Shown here in pieces: positions 25,663 through 34,861 of a DNA stretch of 64,000 nt. Location: the NCBI RefSeq assembly GCF_018310345.1, contig NZ_JAGXBY010000005.1:235075-299074 (forward strand), in the 5' to 3' direction. How positions within the stretch are numbered: position 1 is the stretch's first letter; each line of letters begins with the position of its first letter. Under the pieces are notes generated by a model. That model worked only from the letters and a program-made list of their open reading frames with translations. It searched no databases and had not been told where the DNA came from. The translations under genes and the position numbers were made by a program. The stretch comes from Ornithinibacillus massiliensis (GTDB lineage: Bacteria; Bacillota; Bacilli; Bacillales; Amphibacillaceae).

Positions 25663-26853
25663 ATGGCAAAGGGGAGATTAATAGGGGTATTTGTGTTATT
25701 AAGCATGCTGTTATTCTCATGTGGAATAAAAACATCAGAGGAAGATGTTGATAATGCACGAACTGCAAGTTCCCACGTAGAGAAAGTGAAAGCGTCTAGG
25801 GAACCGAAAGAGCAAGTGGAAGTGAAGCAAGGAATATCTATCACAGCAATTGGAGATATGTTAATTCATAGTAGTGTTTATGATGATGCCTGGAATGATA
25901 CTGGTTATGATTTTACACCTATGCTAGAAAAGGTGAAGCCATTTATAAGTGATGCGACTATTTCCATAGCTAACCAAGAGACGATGATTGGCGGAACCGA
26001 ATTAGGGCTCTCTACTTATCCAGCTTTTAATAGCCCGCAAGAAGTAGGAGATGCATTGAAATGGGCAGGTGTTAATGTCGTATCACTTGCCAATAATCAT
26101 ACATTGGACCGTGGAGAGGAAGCAATACAACGAGCGATTAAGCATTGGGAAACAATTGATATGATGTATACAGGTTCTTATAAGAGTGAGCGAGATCGAG
26201 AAGATCTTCGTGTGATGGAAACGGAAGAAGGGGTATCTGTTGCCTTTTTATCCTATACCTATGGCACGAATGGAATTCCGGTTCCTGAGGGAAAAGGGTA
26301 CTTAGTAAACTTGATTGATCAAGAACGGATTGCATCAGAAATAGAAGTAGCTAAGGAGAAGGCTGATGTTGTTGTATTGAGTCTGCACTTTGGTAATGAA
26401 TATGAGCGGATGCCTAATCAAGCTCAAAAGGATTTAGTACAATTTGTAGCTGATCAAGGAGCAGATGTTGTACTAGGACACCATCCCCATGTCCTGCAAC
26501 CAGTGGATTGGGTTATAGGAGAGGATGGAAATCGTACATTAGTTATTTATTCTTTAGGAAATTTTCTCTCAGGACAGGATGAATTTTATCGCCAAATTGG
26601 TGGGGTATTTAAGTTTCATGTAACGAAAACATTATCAGATGGAAAAACCGAAATAGAGGTTCATTCCCCTGAATTTCTACCAACCTATGTGAAGTATGAA
26701 CAGGGGAGGGGATATGAGGTAATCCCGATGTTTCAGTTAACGAATCAAGAATTACCTAATGCACATAACCATTATGAAGAAATAAAAGCCCATATGTCAC
26801 AATGGGTACCAGAGTTGAAGTTTATTGAAAATGAAAAAGAAGATGAGAGCTAG
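25663..26853 (+). CDS. CapA-family lipoprotein (poly-gamma-glutamate synthesis type metallophosphoesterase fold)
   Basis: A 396-residue lipoprotein. Signal peptide with lipobox LFSC (about Cys20), a charged linker, then a PGA_cap domain (about 55-330) with the metal-site motifs AIGDMLIHSSVY, ANQETMIGG, SLANNHTLDRG, LHFGNEY and GHHPHVLQP. Family members are linked to poly-gamma-glutamate or capsule metabolism (CapA/PgsA), but no pgsBC genes are nearby, so this is probably a stand-alone surface enzyme of unknown substrate. GAGAGGTAGAGG precedes the ATG. Confidence 0.88.
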   Translation: MAKGRLIGVFVLLSMLLFSCGIKTSEEDVDNARTASSHVEKVKASREPKEQVEVKQGISITAIGDMLIHSSVYDDAWNDTGYDFTPMLEKVKPFISDATISIANQETMIGGTELGLSTYPAFNSPQEVGDALKWAGVNVVSLANNHTLDRGEEAIQRAIKHWETIDMMYTGSYKSERDREDLRVMETEEGVSVAFLSYTYGTNGIPVPEGKGYLVNLIDQERIASEIEVAKEKADVVVLSLHFGNEYERMPNQAQKDLVQFVADQGADVVLGHHPHVLQPVDWVIGEDGNRTLVIYSLGNFLSGQDEFYRQIGGVFKFHVTKTLSDGKTEIEVHSPEFLPTYVKYEQGRGYEVIPMFQLTNQELPNAHNHYEEIKAHMSQWVPELKFIENEKEDES

Positions 26854-26876
26854 CCTCTAGTCTCATCTTCTTTAAG
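26836..26876. terminator. Bidirectional terminator overlapping the capA-like 3' end
   Basis: AAAGAAGATGAGA (26836-26848) and TCTCATCTTCTTT (26861-26873) form a perfect 13-bp stem. The first arm lies in the coding sequence. Confidence 0.82.
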
Positions 26877-26877
26877 T

Positions 26878-27570
26878 TTATTTCGTTATTTTATATTTTT
26901 TGTTTAATATAAATTTAACTGTATATAGTACAACACCTACCACAGCAAAGCTTAATACAGGAATACTAATCTCCATTCCGAAGCTCGGGAAGATGAATGG
27001 AATGAGTACTAACAACCCAATGCATAATGTACAAATAACCCATAATTTGAAAAACTCTACCCACTTTTTCGGTTTTTCATCTTTAAATAATGATTTTTTA
27101 ATCCATTTGAACACAAGCACAATAAAAATATATAGTAACAGTAGATAGATTAGGATTATGGTAATAGCTGATCCAAGAGCAAAGGTAAATTCATTGGAAC
27201 CTAAATTAAAGAAATGATACGCTCCAAAGCTGAGTATCCCGTATATCAAACTCAAAAATGCTAAAAAGTCGATTGCGATATAAACGCCAAACAAAATTGA
27301 TGCTGATCTCTTTTCACTTGGGATTTCCGCAATTAACTCATCACAATACTTTTTCAAGTCATTACCAAATACTGCTTTTGCCGTCTTTCCTTCTTCCTGT
27401 GCATGTAATAAATGCTCCAACAGTTCAAATAATACCTCTTCGGTTTGTTGTTCGGATTTATTTCCGTTTAACCGAATATAGACAAGCATATCTTCATAGA
27501 TTGCTAGGTTCTCTTCCGTAAGCTTTTCTCTCATTTCATTATTAATCTTAATAATATCTTTGGAATTCAA
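26878..27570 (-). CDS. DUF1129-type membrane protein, PadR partner
   Basis: A 230-residue protein. The soluble helical N-terminus (1-85) resembles the DUF1129/DUF1700-type segment, and four hydrophobic helices follow (about 90-225). It begins 2 bp after the stop of a PadR regulator and is surely co-transcribed with it. Such PadR plus membrane protein pairs are common in Firmicutes and resemble anti-sigma or bilayer-stress sensing units; the actual role is unknown. Confidence 0.75.
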   Translation of the reverse strand: MNSKDIIKINNEMREKLTEENLAIYEDMLVYIRLNGNKSEQQTEEVLFELLEHLLHAQEEGKTAKAVFGNDLKKYCDELIAEIPSEKRSASILFGVYIAIDFLAFLSLIYGILSFGAYHFFNLGSNEFTFALGSAITIILIYLLLLYIFIVLVFKWIKKSLFKDEKPKKWVEFFKLWVICTLCIGLLVLIPFIFPSFGMEISIPVLSFAVVGVVLYTVKFILNKKYKITK

Positions 27571-27572
27571 TG

Positions 27573-27902
27573 CTACTCCTCCTCTATATCAATGATTTTG
27601 TCAACAGGATGTTTAATGTTTTCCCATTGGGTTTTAAACTCTTGTAATGCATGTAGGCCATGCTCTGTCAGATGGTAATATTTTCGCTTAGGGCCAACTT
27701 CGGATTTTTGCATCGTGCCTTCAATTAATTTTTCTTTTTGAAGGCGTAACAAGATGGGATAAATAGATCCTTCACTTACATCAGACAATCCGAATTCCTG
27801 TAATCGTACAGATAACTCATAGCCATATGTAGGCTGCTTGTGTATGATGGAAAGAATACAACCCTCTAATACGCCCTTAAGTAATTGACTCCTTAAAGAC
27901 AT
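27573..27902 (-). CDS. PadR-family transcriptional regulator
   Basis: About 109 residues of the short PadR subfamily-2 type: a winged helix with LLKGVLEGCILSII, YGYEL, EGSIYPILLRLQKEKLI and RKYYHLTEHG motifs. The ATG at 27902 has AGGTG at 7 nt; the GTG at 27911 is too close to a site. It should repress its own two-gene operon through the 14-bp inverted repeat at 27943-27973. Confidence 0.9.
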   Translation of the reverse strand: MSLRSQLLKGVLEGCILSIIHKQPTYGYELSVRLQEFGLSDVSEGSIYPILLRLQKEKLIEGTMQKSEVGPKRKYYHLTEHGLHALQEFKTQWENIKHPVDKIIDIEEE

Positions 27903-27942
27903 GAATTTCACCTACCTTGTGTAACAAGATACCGACTTTGTT

Positions 27943-27973
27943 ATAAGCTACCTTGCGATGCAAAGTAGCTTAT
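27943..27973. promoter_or_regulatory. Candidate PadR operator
   Basis: ATAAGCTACCTTGC (27943-27956), GAT, then GCAAAGTAGCTTAT (27960-27973): a 14-bp inverted repeat with one mismatch. It lies just downstream of the -10 box of the padR promoter, a typical repressor position. Confidence 0.75.
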
Positions 27974-27977
27974 TTAT

Positions 27978-28006
27978 AGTATACTAACTTTTAATATGAA
28001 TTACAA
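27978..28006 (-). promoter_or_regulatory. Sigma-A promoter of the padR operon
   Basis: On the minus strand TTGTAA (28006-28001), a 17-bp spacer and TATACT (27983-27978). Confidence 0.7.
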
Positions 28007-28054
28007 CTATAATTTGATATTATAATAAATAGTAATGTAAAAGGGGATATTTCA

Positions 28055-28870
28055 ATGGAATGGAAAAATATATACCGCGGATTAATGATGGGAGCAAGTG
28101 ATGTTATTCCAGGGGTAAGTGGCGGTACAATTGCAGTCCTTTTAGGTATTTATGACCGATTAATTGCTTCTATAAATGGACTATTTAGCAAGGAGTGGAA
28201 AAAACACCTAGGTTTTCTCATTCCATTAGGTATTGGGATAGCAGGTGCAGTGCTATTATTAAGTCGATTAATTGAATGGTTATTTAAGGATTTTCCAGGA
28301 CCGACTCAGTTTTTCTTTTTAGGGCTCATAATTGGTATTTTGCCTTATTTATTTCGTCAAGCTGATGTGAAGGCAAATTTTAAAGTAAACCATTATATAC
28401 TACTAATTATTGGAGCAGTAATCGTTTCGGGTATGGTATTTCTGCATGAAAGCGAAGGGGTAGTTATAGAGGAGTTTACCTTATCTACATATGTTTTGTT
28501 ATTCTTTTCCGGGTTTATTGCTAGTGCTGCTATGATTTTACCTGGTATTAGCGGTTCATTTATTCTGCTAGTAATGGGTGTTTATGCTACAGTAATTAGT
28601 GCGATTAGTAATCTTCAATTAACGATTATCGCTGTTGTTGGATTGGGAATTGTTCTTGGTATCCTGACGATGAGTAAGCTTATTCACTACTTTTTTAAGC
28701 ATTATCGTAGTGGAACGTTTGCTTTAATTATTGGACTAGTCATTGGCTCAATAGTTGTTGTATTTCCAGGCTGGCCAGAATCTACTCCCTTCTTATTATT
28801 AAGTGTAGTGACTTTTGCAGGCGGTTTATTTGTAGCGTATGTACTAGGAAGAGTGGAATATAAGGAGTAA
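28055..28870 (+). CDS. popT: DUF368 polyprenyl-phosphate transporter PopT
   Basis: A 271-residue polytopic membrane protein of the DUF368 family. The N-terminal GASDVIPGVSGGTIAVLLGIY and internal MILPGISGSFILLVMG repeats are the signature re-entrant motifs. Members named PopT recycle undecaprenyl phosphate from the outer to the inner leaflet for peptidoglycan and teichoic acid synthesis. AAAGGGG precedes the ATG. It is divergent from padR. Confidence 0.88.
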   Translation: MEWKNIYRGLMMGASDVIPGVSGGTIAVLLGIYDRLIASINGLFSKEWKKHLGFLIPLGIGIAGAVLLLSRLIEWLFKDFPGPTQFFFLGLIIGILPYLFRQADVKANFKVNHYILLIIGAVIVSGMVFLHESEGVVIEEFTLSTYVLLFFSGFIASAAMILPGISGSFILLVMGVYATVISAISNLQLTIIAVVGLGIVLGILTMSKLIHYFFKHYRSGTFALIIGLVIGSIVVVFPGWPESTPFLLLSVVTFAGGLFVAYVLGRVEYKE

Positions 28871-28882
28871 GCAATTCATAAG

Positions 28883-28894
28883 ACAAACGTTTGT
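28883..28894. promoter_or_regulatory. Perfect 12-bp palindrome between popT and the thioredoxin gene
   Basis: ACAAACGTTTGT, 37 bp before the thioredoxin start codon. Possible operator; no regulator assigned. Confidence 0.4.
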
Positions 28895-28931
28895 TTAATC
28901 GTTACAATAAGGATGGAAAAGGAGAGATAGC

Positions 28932-29252
28932 ATGGAACACATTCAATCAATGGATAAATTCAATGAAGTAATTCAAAGTGATAAACCAGTAATCATCAAA
29001 TTCTTTGCTGATTGGTGTCCGGACTGCAAGAGAATGGACATGTTTATAGACGGGATTTTAGATGAGTTTAATAATTATGCCTGGTATGAAGTAAATACAG
29101 ATGAGCTAGAAGGAATCGCACAAACCTATGAAGTAATGGGTATTCCAAGTATTTTGATTTTCCAAAATGGAGAAAAGCTTGCCCATCAACATAGTGCCTA
29201 TACGAAAACACCTGAGTCTGTTACAGAGTTCCTACATCAACAATTAGGTTAA
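28932..29252 (+). CDS. Thioredoxin-family protein (YdbP-like)
   Basis: A 106-residue thioredoxin fold with active site ADWCPDCK (Cys29 and Cys32) and cis-proline in MGIPSILIF. The CPDC motif differs from classical CGPC and matches the YdbP group of Bacillus. It is a cytoplasmic disulfide reductase of unknown client. GGAGAG precedes the ATG. It lies 61 bp after popT and may be partly co-transcribed. Confidence 0.88.
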   Translation: MEHIQSMDKFNEVIQSDKPVIIKFFADWCPDCKRMDMFIDGILDEFNNYAWYEVNTDELEGIAQTYEVMGIPSILIFQNGEKLAHQHSAYTKTPESVTEFLHQQLG

Positions 29253-29276
29253 TAAACAGACGAGATGTAGTACGAT

Positions 29277-29322
29277 AATAAACCTAATCACGCCGTTATG
29301 AGGTAATTAGGTTTATTTTTTA
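29277..29322. terminator. Terminator after the thioredoxin gene
   Basis: AATAAACCTAAT (29277-29288) and ATTAGGTTTATT (29306-29317), a perfect 12-bp stem followed by T residues. Confidence 0.82.
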
Positions 29323-29373
29323 TTAGTTAGTTGGTAGTTTATTTAACCACGGTTTCGGATAGAACTTTATTTA

Positions 29374-30021
29374 TTAAACCAATTCAAACGATAAATCGCC
29401 ACTTTCCTTAAAACTTATTTTGGAATTTCTTAATAAAAATTGGTTAGATAGGCTTTTTCTGTTTTTTAATTGATAAATATCCATAAAAGTGGCTTTATTA
29501 ACACCACTGTAATGAATGTTCATGATGGCTTGTGGATTGGTTAACCCTTGTGTTGTAGGGGCATTACTGGAATTACCCCATTCAATTAGAAAAGGTAGCA
29601 TTTCATCCTCTACATGATATTTCGGAAACAGCATCCTCCAAGTCAATAATGTTCCATCAGGCCGTAGTCTTTCACCAGAAAAAGGACCATCAAAGGGAAT
29701 ATTGTTCGCTTGAAAATGCTTCCAGTACTCGTCCATTTGATTGGTACGGAGAGCAAATTGGAATGGGCCAGGCTTATTCTGGTCTAGCCGATAAACTAAA
29801 TGTTTGATTAAGGGGTTATCACTCTCACTCGCTTTATCGTAATCCTGTATCCCAAGCCATTCAATATAGCTTTCATTTGAAAAATAGGCAAGGTAATTGT
29901 ACGTTCCCCAATTTTCGTGCTCTCCACCCTTAATGGCTTTAATTGCCATACGTTTATGATAGTTTTCACTCGCTTCTTCAGCATTTTTTCCAGCAATGAC
30001 AATATGATCAAGTGCTAACAA
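29374..30021 (-). CDS. VOC family protein with glyoxalase-like domain
   Basis: About 215 residues. It starts with LDHIVIAGKN, as in Glyoxalase_3 domain proteins, and contains NYLAYF, YIEWLG and PFLIEWG strands of a vicinal oxygen chelate fold. Substrate unknown. The open frame reaches 30048, but GGAGGG lies inside that extension and points to the TTG at 30021 with 7-nt spacing. Confidence 0.78.
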   Translation of the reverse strand: MLALDHIVIAGKNAEEASENYHKRMAIKAIKGGEHENWGTYNYLAYFSNESYIEWLGIQDYDKASESDNPLIKHLVYRLDQNKPGPFQFALRTNQMDEYWKHFQANNIPFDGPFSGERLRPDGTLLTWRMLFPKYHVEDEMLPFLIEWGNSSNAPTTQGLTNPQAIMNIHYSGVNKATFMDIYQLKNRKSLSNQFLLRNSKISFKESGDLSFELV

Positions 30022-30157
30022 AACAATCCCTCCTTTATATGTAATCATTATTTACTGAAATAAATGGGAAAGCAATTATTTTAATCGATAGTTTCTCATT
30101 ACTTTTTAATCTTTGTTTGTTATAGTAAACGAAAAGAACGGATATGTGGGTGATGAA

Positions 30158-30847
30158 ATGGACCAACCAGTCATACTTATTGTGGAAGATGAGGAAAAGC
30201 TAAGTAGAGTAATACAGCTTGAATTAGAATATGAAAGCTATCTTACTGAGATTGTAGATAATGGTAAAGATGCATTAAGGCTTATGCAAGAGAAAGAGTG
30301 GGATTTAGTATTGCTGGATATTATGATCCCTGAATTAAGTGGCTTAGAAGTACTTCGTAGAATTAGACGTACAGATGAACGTACACCGATCATCCTTCTA
30401 ACTGCGAGGGACGCTGTCCATGATAAAGTAAGCGGCTTAGACTTAGGTGCTAATGATTATGTTACAAAGCCGTTCCAAATCGAAGAATTATTAGCAAGAA
30501 TCCGTGTGCATCTTAGAAAGCCTGTTATAGAAAGTACTGTAAAGAAGAATACACTCTCTGTTGGGGATTTAATTGTCGATTTGGATGCACATGAAGTTAT
30601 GCGTGCAGGAAATAAAATCGAACTCACTCCAAGAGAATTTGATTTGCTCGTGTGTTTATTAAAGAATAAGAATATCGTGCTATCACGAGATCAATTAATT
30701 GAACAGGTGTGGGGATTTGATTATTTTGGCGAGACAAATGTAGTGGATGTATATGTTCGGTACCTCCGTCAAAAAATTGAAAAAGGATATTCGAAACAGT
30801 ATATTCAAACCGTACGTGGTGTCGGATATTCTATAAAGGATTCCTAG
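30158..30847 (+). CDS. ykoG: OmpR-family response regulator (YkoG-like)
   Basis: About 229 residues: receiver domain with acidic EDE, phosphoacceptor Asp in LVLLDIMIPELSG and Lys in YVTKPF, plus a winged-helix domain (LTPREFDLL, VWGFDYFGETNVVDVYVRYLR). It closely resembles B. subtilis YkoG. The ATG at 30158 follows GGGTGATG; the longer frame starts without a site. It is 1 bp from the kinase gene. It is expected to act on the PepSY gene downstream, where 11-bp-phased repeats occur. Confidence 0.85.
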   Translation: MDQPVILIVEDEEKLSRVIQLELEYESYLTEIVDNGKDALRLMQEKEWDLVLLDIMIPELSGLEVLRRIRRTDERTPIILLTARDAVHDKVSGLDLGANDYVTKPFQIEELLARIRVHLRKPVIESTVKKNTLSVGDLIVDLDAHEVMRAGNKIELTPREFDLLVCLLKNKNIVLSRDQLIEQVWGFDYFGETNVVDVYVRYLRQKIEKGYSKQYIQTVRGVGYSIKDS

Positions 30848-30848
30848 T

Positions 30849-32183
30849 ATGAAGCTACGAACCAAGATACAGTTGTTTACAAGTTTTTTTATGTTCCTGT
30901 TTATTTTAATGATAAACGCTTCGATTTACTATTTGTTTTACCAGAATTCTGTTGAAACGGAGCTAACCGAACTAACCGAACAAACAAATACTGTAATAGC
31001 AACGGTTAATGAAAATCCTGAAATACCACCTGGGGAGTTGATAAAGGCTTTTTTGCCAGCTGATGGAATCATACGAGTCTATCCGGAATCGGGGGATCCT
31101 CTCGTTCATTCGAAGTCAGCGGATTATTTTGACCTTCCAGGGGGATATGGTACATCAGAGGTACGGGAAGTGATTACCTTTGAAGGGAATCGATATGCTA
31201 CGGTTTCTAAACCAATCATTTGGAATGACGGGGACATCGTTACTCTTCAAGTATACAAAGAGCTAGTTGCGTTAACTGCTAATATGAAAAATCTATTTTA
31301 TGTGTTAACCATTGCTTCGATTATCATCATCATTCCCATCATTATTGCTGGGAATCTATTGGCTCGATTTTTGCTTCAACCCATTAAATCACTGATTAGT
31401 ACGATGAAAGAAAATATGAAATATGGGAAGTGGAAAAAAATCGAGCTAACTAATCGTTCGAATGATGAGCTGTATGAAATGGAAAAAACGTTTAATGATA
31501 TGATTGATTCTTTGAAGGACAACTATGAGATGCAGGAGATTTTCGTATCGGATGCCTCTCATGAATTAAAAACACCAATTTCTATTATCAAAAGCTATAC
31601 ACAATTACTAGAACGGCGGGGGAAGGATAATCCGGAGCTATGGAAGGAATCTCTAGACGCAATTGGATCGGAAGCTGACCGTATGCAAAAGCTCGTAGAA
31701 CAATTACTGGCTTTAGCTAAAAACAAGGAAATTGAACATAGTGAAAACGTCAATATTACCGAATTAATGGAGAAGACGATTGAGGTATTTACGGGTGCCT
31801 ATGATAGAAATATCGAGCTCCATGATAATGGAAAACCAATCCATATATTAGGTAATCAAGATCAATTGAGGCAAGTATTCTATATTCTAATCGATAATGC
31901 GCTGAAGTATAGTGACCATAATGTAGTAATTACTATGGCTCCACATGATAATCAAATTGATATATCTGTTAGAGATTTTGGCCAAGGAATACCAAAGGAA
32001 GAAAGAGAACGGATATTTGAACGATTTTATCGAATGGATAAAGCAAGGAGTCGGAACACTGGTGGAACAGGACTAGGTCTAGCTATCGCGAAATCAATTA
32101 TCCATTCACATGGAGGAACCATTTCAGTAGATAGTCGTCCTGGAGAAGGATCAACGTTTCAAGTCATGCTTCCTTTAACGTAA
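30849..32183 (+). CDS. ykoH: Sensor histidine kinase (YkoH-like)
   Basis: A 444-residue kinase with helices at about 9-30 and 146-172, an extracytoplasmic domain between them, HAMP, DHp motif SDASHELKTPISIIKSY, and ATPase boxes LIDNALKYS, DFGQGIP and GTGLGLAIAKS. It pairs with the adjacent regulator. The signal is unknown; in B. subtilis the ykoGH pair sits next to PepSY genes ykoI/ykoJ, as here. Confidence 0.87.
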   Translation: MKLRTKIQLFTSFFMFLFILMINASIYYLFYQNSVETELTELTEQTNTVIATVNENPEIPPGELIKAFLPADGIIRVYPESGDPLVHSKSADYFDLPGGYGTSEVREVITFEGNRYATVSKPIIWNDGDIVTLQVYKELVALTANMKNLFYVLTIASIIIIIPIIIAGNLLARFLLQPIKSLISTMKENMKYGKWKKIELTNRSNDELYEMEKTFNDMIDSLKDNYEMQEIFVSDASHELKTPISIIKSYTQLLERRGKDNPELWKESLDAIGSEADRMQKLVEQLLALAKNKEIEHSENVNITELMEKTIEVFTGAYDRNIELHDNGKPIHILGNQDQLRQVFYILIDNALKYSDHNVVITMAPHDNQIDISVRDFGQGIPKEERERIFERFYRMDKARSRNTGGTGLGLAIAKSIIHSHGGTISVDSRPGEGSTFQVMLPLT

Positions 32184-32189
32184 CGCACA

Positions 32190-32209
32190 TTCTAATCTAA
32201 TTCTAATCT
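32190..32209 (+). promoter_or_regulatory. Phased direct repeat upstream of the PepSY gene
   Basis: TTCTAATCT at 32190-32198 and again at 32201-32209, an 11-bp period. A TATGAT -10 box (32240-32245) follows with a poor -35, so the repeats sit where an activating response regulator would bind. Confidence 0.6.
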
Positions 32210-32280
32210 TTCTCTTATGGTTATTTCATTCTCGATGTATATGATAAAGACATCAAGAGGAAATAAGGAGGAAATAAAAA

Positions 32281-33018
32281 ATGAAAAAGAAAGTATTAAT
32301 TACGGTTTCTAGTATTGCCATAGCTACTGTATTAGGTTTAGGGATATATCATTCCAATGCTGCGCAAGCCGATCCTAAATTATCGAAAGAAGAAATTGTG
32401 GAACTTGTAACAGCACAGTATCCAGGAACCATAACAGAAATTGAAATGGAAAAGGGCTTTAACAGTGTAGTCTATGAGGTTGAAGTAGAAAGCAATGGTA
32501 AGGAATATGAAATTAAATTAGATGGTAATACTGGTGAAGTACTGAAGATTAAACAAAGAGAACGTCATGCTAGTACAGAAGAATCAACAAATTTAACTAT
32601 CTCTGAAAAACAGGATAAACCATCAAGCAATTCAACATCTGAATCCGAAAGTAAGAACGGAAAAATAAATGACTCAGACGACAACACGGCCACTAACTCA
32701 AAGGATAATCAAGATGACAATGTAGTAGAGGAATCAAAGAAAGATAACCAAGCAGATAATGGGAAAATAGAAAACAAAAAGGAAGGAAAAAAAGCAATAA
32801 TTGATTATGAAACAGCCAAGAAAATTGCGCTTGCTGAGTTTGATGGAATCATTACAGAGTTAGAATTAGATGAAGATGATGGACGTCTTATTTATGAAAT
32901 TGAAATAGAAAGTGTTAATGGAGAAGCAGAAATCGATATAGATGCTTATACAGGCGACATTATCTCCATCTCTATCGATACAGAAATAGGTGATGATGAC
33001 GATAGAGATGATGATTAA
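32281..33018 (+). CDS. Secreted protein with two PepSY domains
   Basis: A 245-residue exported protein. N-terminal signal peptide or anchor (about 4-24), PepSY domain 1 (about 34-95), a low-complexity Ser/Asp/Asn/Lys linker (about 98-173) and PepSY domain 2 (about 175-235), ending in an acidic tail. PepSY domains occur as peptidase inhibitors or in cell-wall signalling. AAGGAGG precedes the ATG. It follows the YkoGH pair by 97 bp with its own promoter, so it is the probable regulon target. Confidence 0.85.
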   Translation: MKKKVLITVSSIAIATVLGLGIYHSNAAQADPKLSKEEIVELVTAQYPGTITEIEMEKGFNSVVYEVEVESNGKEYEIKLDGNTGEVLKIKQRERHASTEESTNLTISEKQDKPSSNSTSESESKNGKINDSDDNTATNSKDNQDDNVVEESKKDNQADNGKIENKKEGKKAIIDYETAKKIALAEFDGIITELELDEDDGRLIYEIEIESVNGEAEIDIDAYTGDIISISIDTEIGDDDDRDDD

Positions 33019-33090
33019 AAAGGTCACTATAAAATTGAGACAGTCAACATGATAAGAAATAGATGCATCATGACACAGTGCACCATTCTA

Positions 33091-33143
33091 GCTCCAGAAA
33101 TATACGTAGATCTAACTAGTCGGAAGGGTATGATTTCTGGAGC
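33091..33143. repeat. 11-bp inverted repeat with long loop after the PepSY gene
   Basis: GCTCCAGAAAT (33091-33101) and ATTTCTGGAGC (33133-33143), with a 31-nt loop. It lies between convergent genes. There is no T run directly after the stem, so its role as a terminator is uncertain. Confidence 0.55.
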
Positions 33144-33187
33144 AGAGTAGTGCTAGTAGTTATTTTTTATATAACCTATTTTTCTTT

Positions 33188-34759
33188 TTAGGATATAACC
33201 GTAAAATTAGAATGGACTTCTGCTTTTACGGTTTTATGTTTTTCAAAATAGGCATGGATTAATTCTGCAGTATCTCGCTGAATTTCTTTGATAATCGGTT
33301 TATTCTTGAACATATCAAAGTTTCCACCACCGCTGGCACGATAGTTATTTAACACAACGTGATACTTTCCATCCATCTTTAAGGAGTTACCGTGATATGT
33401 TACATCTTCAATTCTGGAACCAACTGGCTTCGATACATTAATCGTATAGTTAATTCCTTCCCACATATCATAATTATAATGCTGTGGCTTTGGCTCAATA
33501 TAGGAAGGGTTTACGACTATGCTACCAGCATTATCTAAAACAAAGTATTCCGCAGTTTTTTCTAGCGCTTGTATAATATCATTTCCGGTAAGCTCAAGTA
33601 CCACCAGTGTATTAGGATACATATAATTGGAGACAATATCTCGCATCGTAACAACAGACTTGAATCCTTTAGACTCATTATTGAGAAGTGCGGTAACCGA
33701 GATATCGACACCACTAACATCCATTTGTACATTTTGAATAAATTGAATAAACGGATGTTTCGTTGTACGGGCCTTTAACGGATCTGTTATGGTCATATCT
33801 CCATCAATATAGCCGATAGGATAATCTAGCCAACTCTGAGTAGAAGATTCTATTTCTTTCAAGTAGTGCATTATTTCTTTATCAGCTTCGATTTCATTGA
33901 CAGGCTTTATTTCGGCTTTTTTCTTCGTAATATTCCATTGGTCGTTCACATGCTCTAGCTCCACTTCTATTTCGCCATACATTTTTCCATTATTTCCTGG
34001 CTGTGCAATTAGCACACCATTTATCTCACCGGTTAGGATGCGATGCTGATGTCCTGTTAATAAAACATCAATTCCTTCAATTTCTTGGCACATGGCATAC
34101 CCTTGATTCTCTCCAGTTAATGGCTCTGTCGGTTCACCGGTTTCAATATCTCTTTCAAAGCCACCGTGGTAGGACGCGATTAGTATATCTGGCTGTTCTT
34201 CTTCTCGAATCCGTGTTACCCAATGCTTTAAGGTTGTAAGAGCATCTTGGAATTGAATCCCTTCAATATGTGCTGGGGATTCCCAGTTTGGTATGTAATG
34301 TGTGGTTACCCCAACTATTGCTGCACGTATACCACTAGGTAAGGCTTTAACGATATAAGGCTTTCCAAAGTAAGGTTCTCCATCTTGATTAACTAGGTTA
34401 GCCGAGAGCCAAGGGAAGTTAGAGCTGTTTATCGCATCGGTTAATATCTTTTTCCCGAAATTGAATTCATGGTTTCCAATTACACTAGCATCAATACCAA
34501 TGCGATTCATAATCCCAACCATTGGATTTTCTTTATCGTGATGTTCTTTTACATAATGGGTCATAAGTGGTGTACCTTGGATTAAATCCCCATTATCTAG
34601 AACAATGACATTATCATGTTCTTGAACAATTTGTTTAACGATTGAGGTGTACTTTGCTAACCCTAAATTGTAAGCCTCGTTCGTACCATATAATAGGGGC
34701 ATGGCATGACCATGAATATCACTTGTGTACATTATTTTGAGCATGGTTTTATTTGACAC
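33188..34759 (-). CDS. Bifunctional metallophosphatase/5'-nucleotidase family protein
   Basis: A 523-residue two-domain protein. N-terminal calcineurin-like phosphoesterase with YTSDIHGH, DNGDLIQGTP, VIGNHEFNFG, SYHGGFE and TGHQHR metal-site motifs; C-terminal 5'-nucleotidase domain (about 310-510) with NNYRASGGGNFDM. No signal peptide is visible, so it is predicted cytoplasmic, unlike secreted UshA-type enzymes. GTG start after AAAGGATG. It lies downstream of a phosphonate-type transporter, so it may release phosphate from imported esters; a terminator separates them. Confidence 0.87.
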   Translation of the reverse strand: MSNKTMLKIMYTSDIHGHAMPLLYGTNEAYNLGLAKYTSIVKQIVQEHDNVIVLDNGDLIQGTPLMTHYVKEHHDKENPMVGIMNRIGIDASVIGNHEFNFGKKILTDAINSSNFPWLSANLVNQDGEPYFGKPYIVKALPSGIRAAIVGVTTHYIPNWESPAHIEGIQFQDALTTLKHWVTRIREEEQPDILIASYHGGFERDIETGEPTEPLTGENQGYAMCQEIEGIDVLLTGHQHRILTGEINGVLIAQPGNNGKMYGEIEVELEHVNDQWNITKKKAEIKPVNEIEADKEIMHYLKEIESSTQSWLDYPIGYIDGDMTITDPLKARTTKHPFIQFIQNVQMDVSGVDISVTALLNNESKGFKSVVTMRDIVSNYMYPNTLVVLELTGNDIIQALEKTAEYFVLDNAGSIVVNPSYIEPKPQHYNYDMWEGINYTINVSKPVGSRIEDVTYHGNSLKMDGKYHVVLNNYRASGGGNFDMFKNKPIIKEIQRDTAELIHAYFEKHKTVKAEVHSNFTVIS

Positions 34760-34861
34760 ATTCTACATCCTTTCTTATAAAAACTAGTACTTGCTTGGCA
34801 TTTAGGAATACCTTAGTATTTCTACCGAGAAAATAACCATCTAGTCTATCAACGAATAAAA

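Noticed and set aside
28895..28920. Sigma-B promoter for the thioredoxin gene (GTTTAA followed by GGATGG)
   Set aside because: The -10 half matches GGGTAT poorly; chance is likely.
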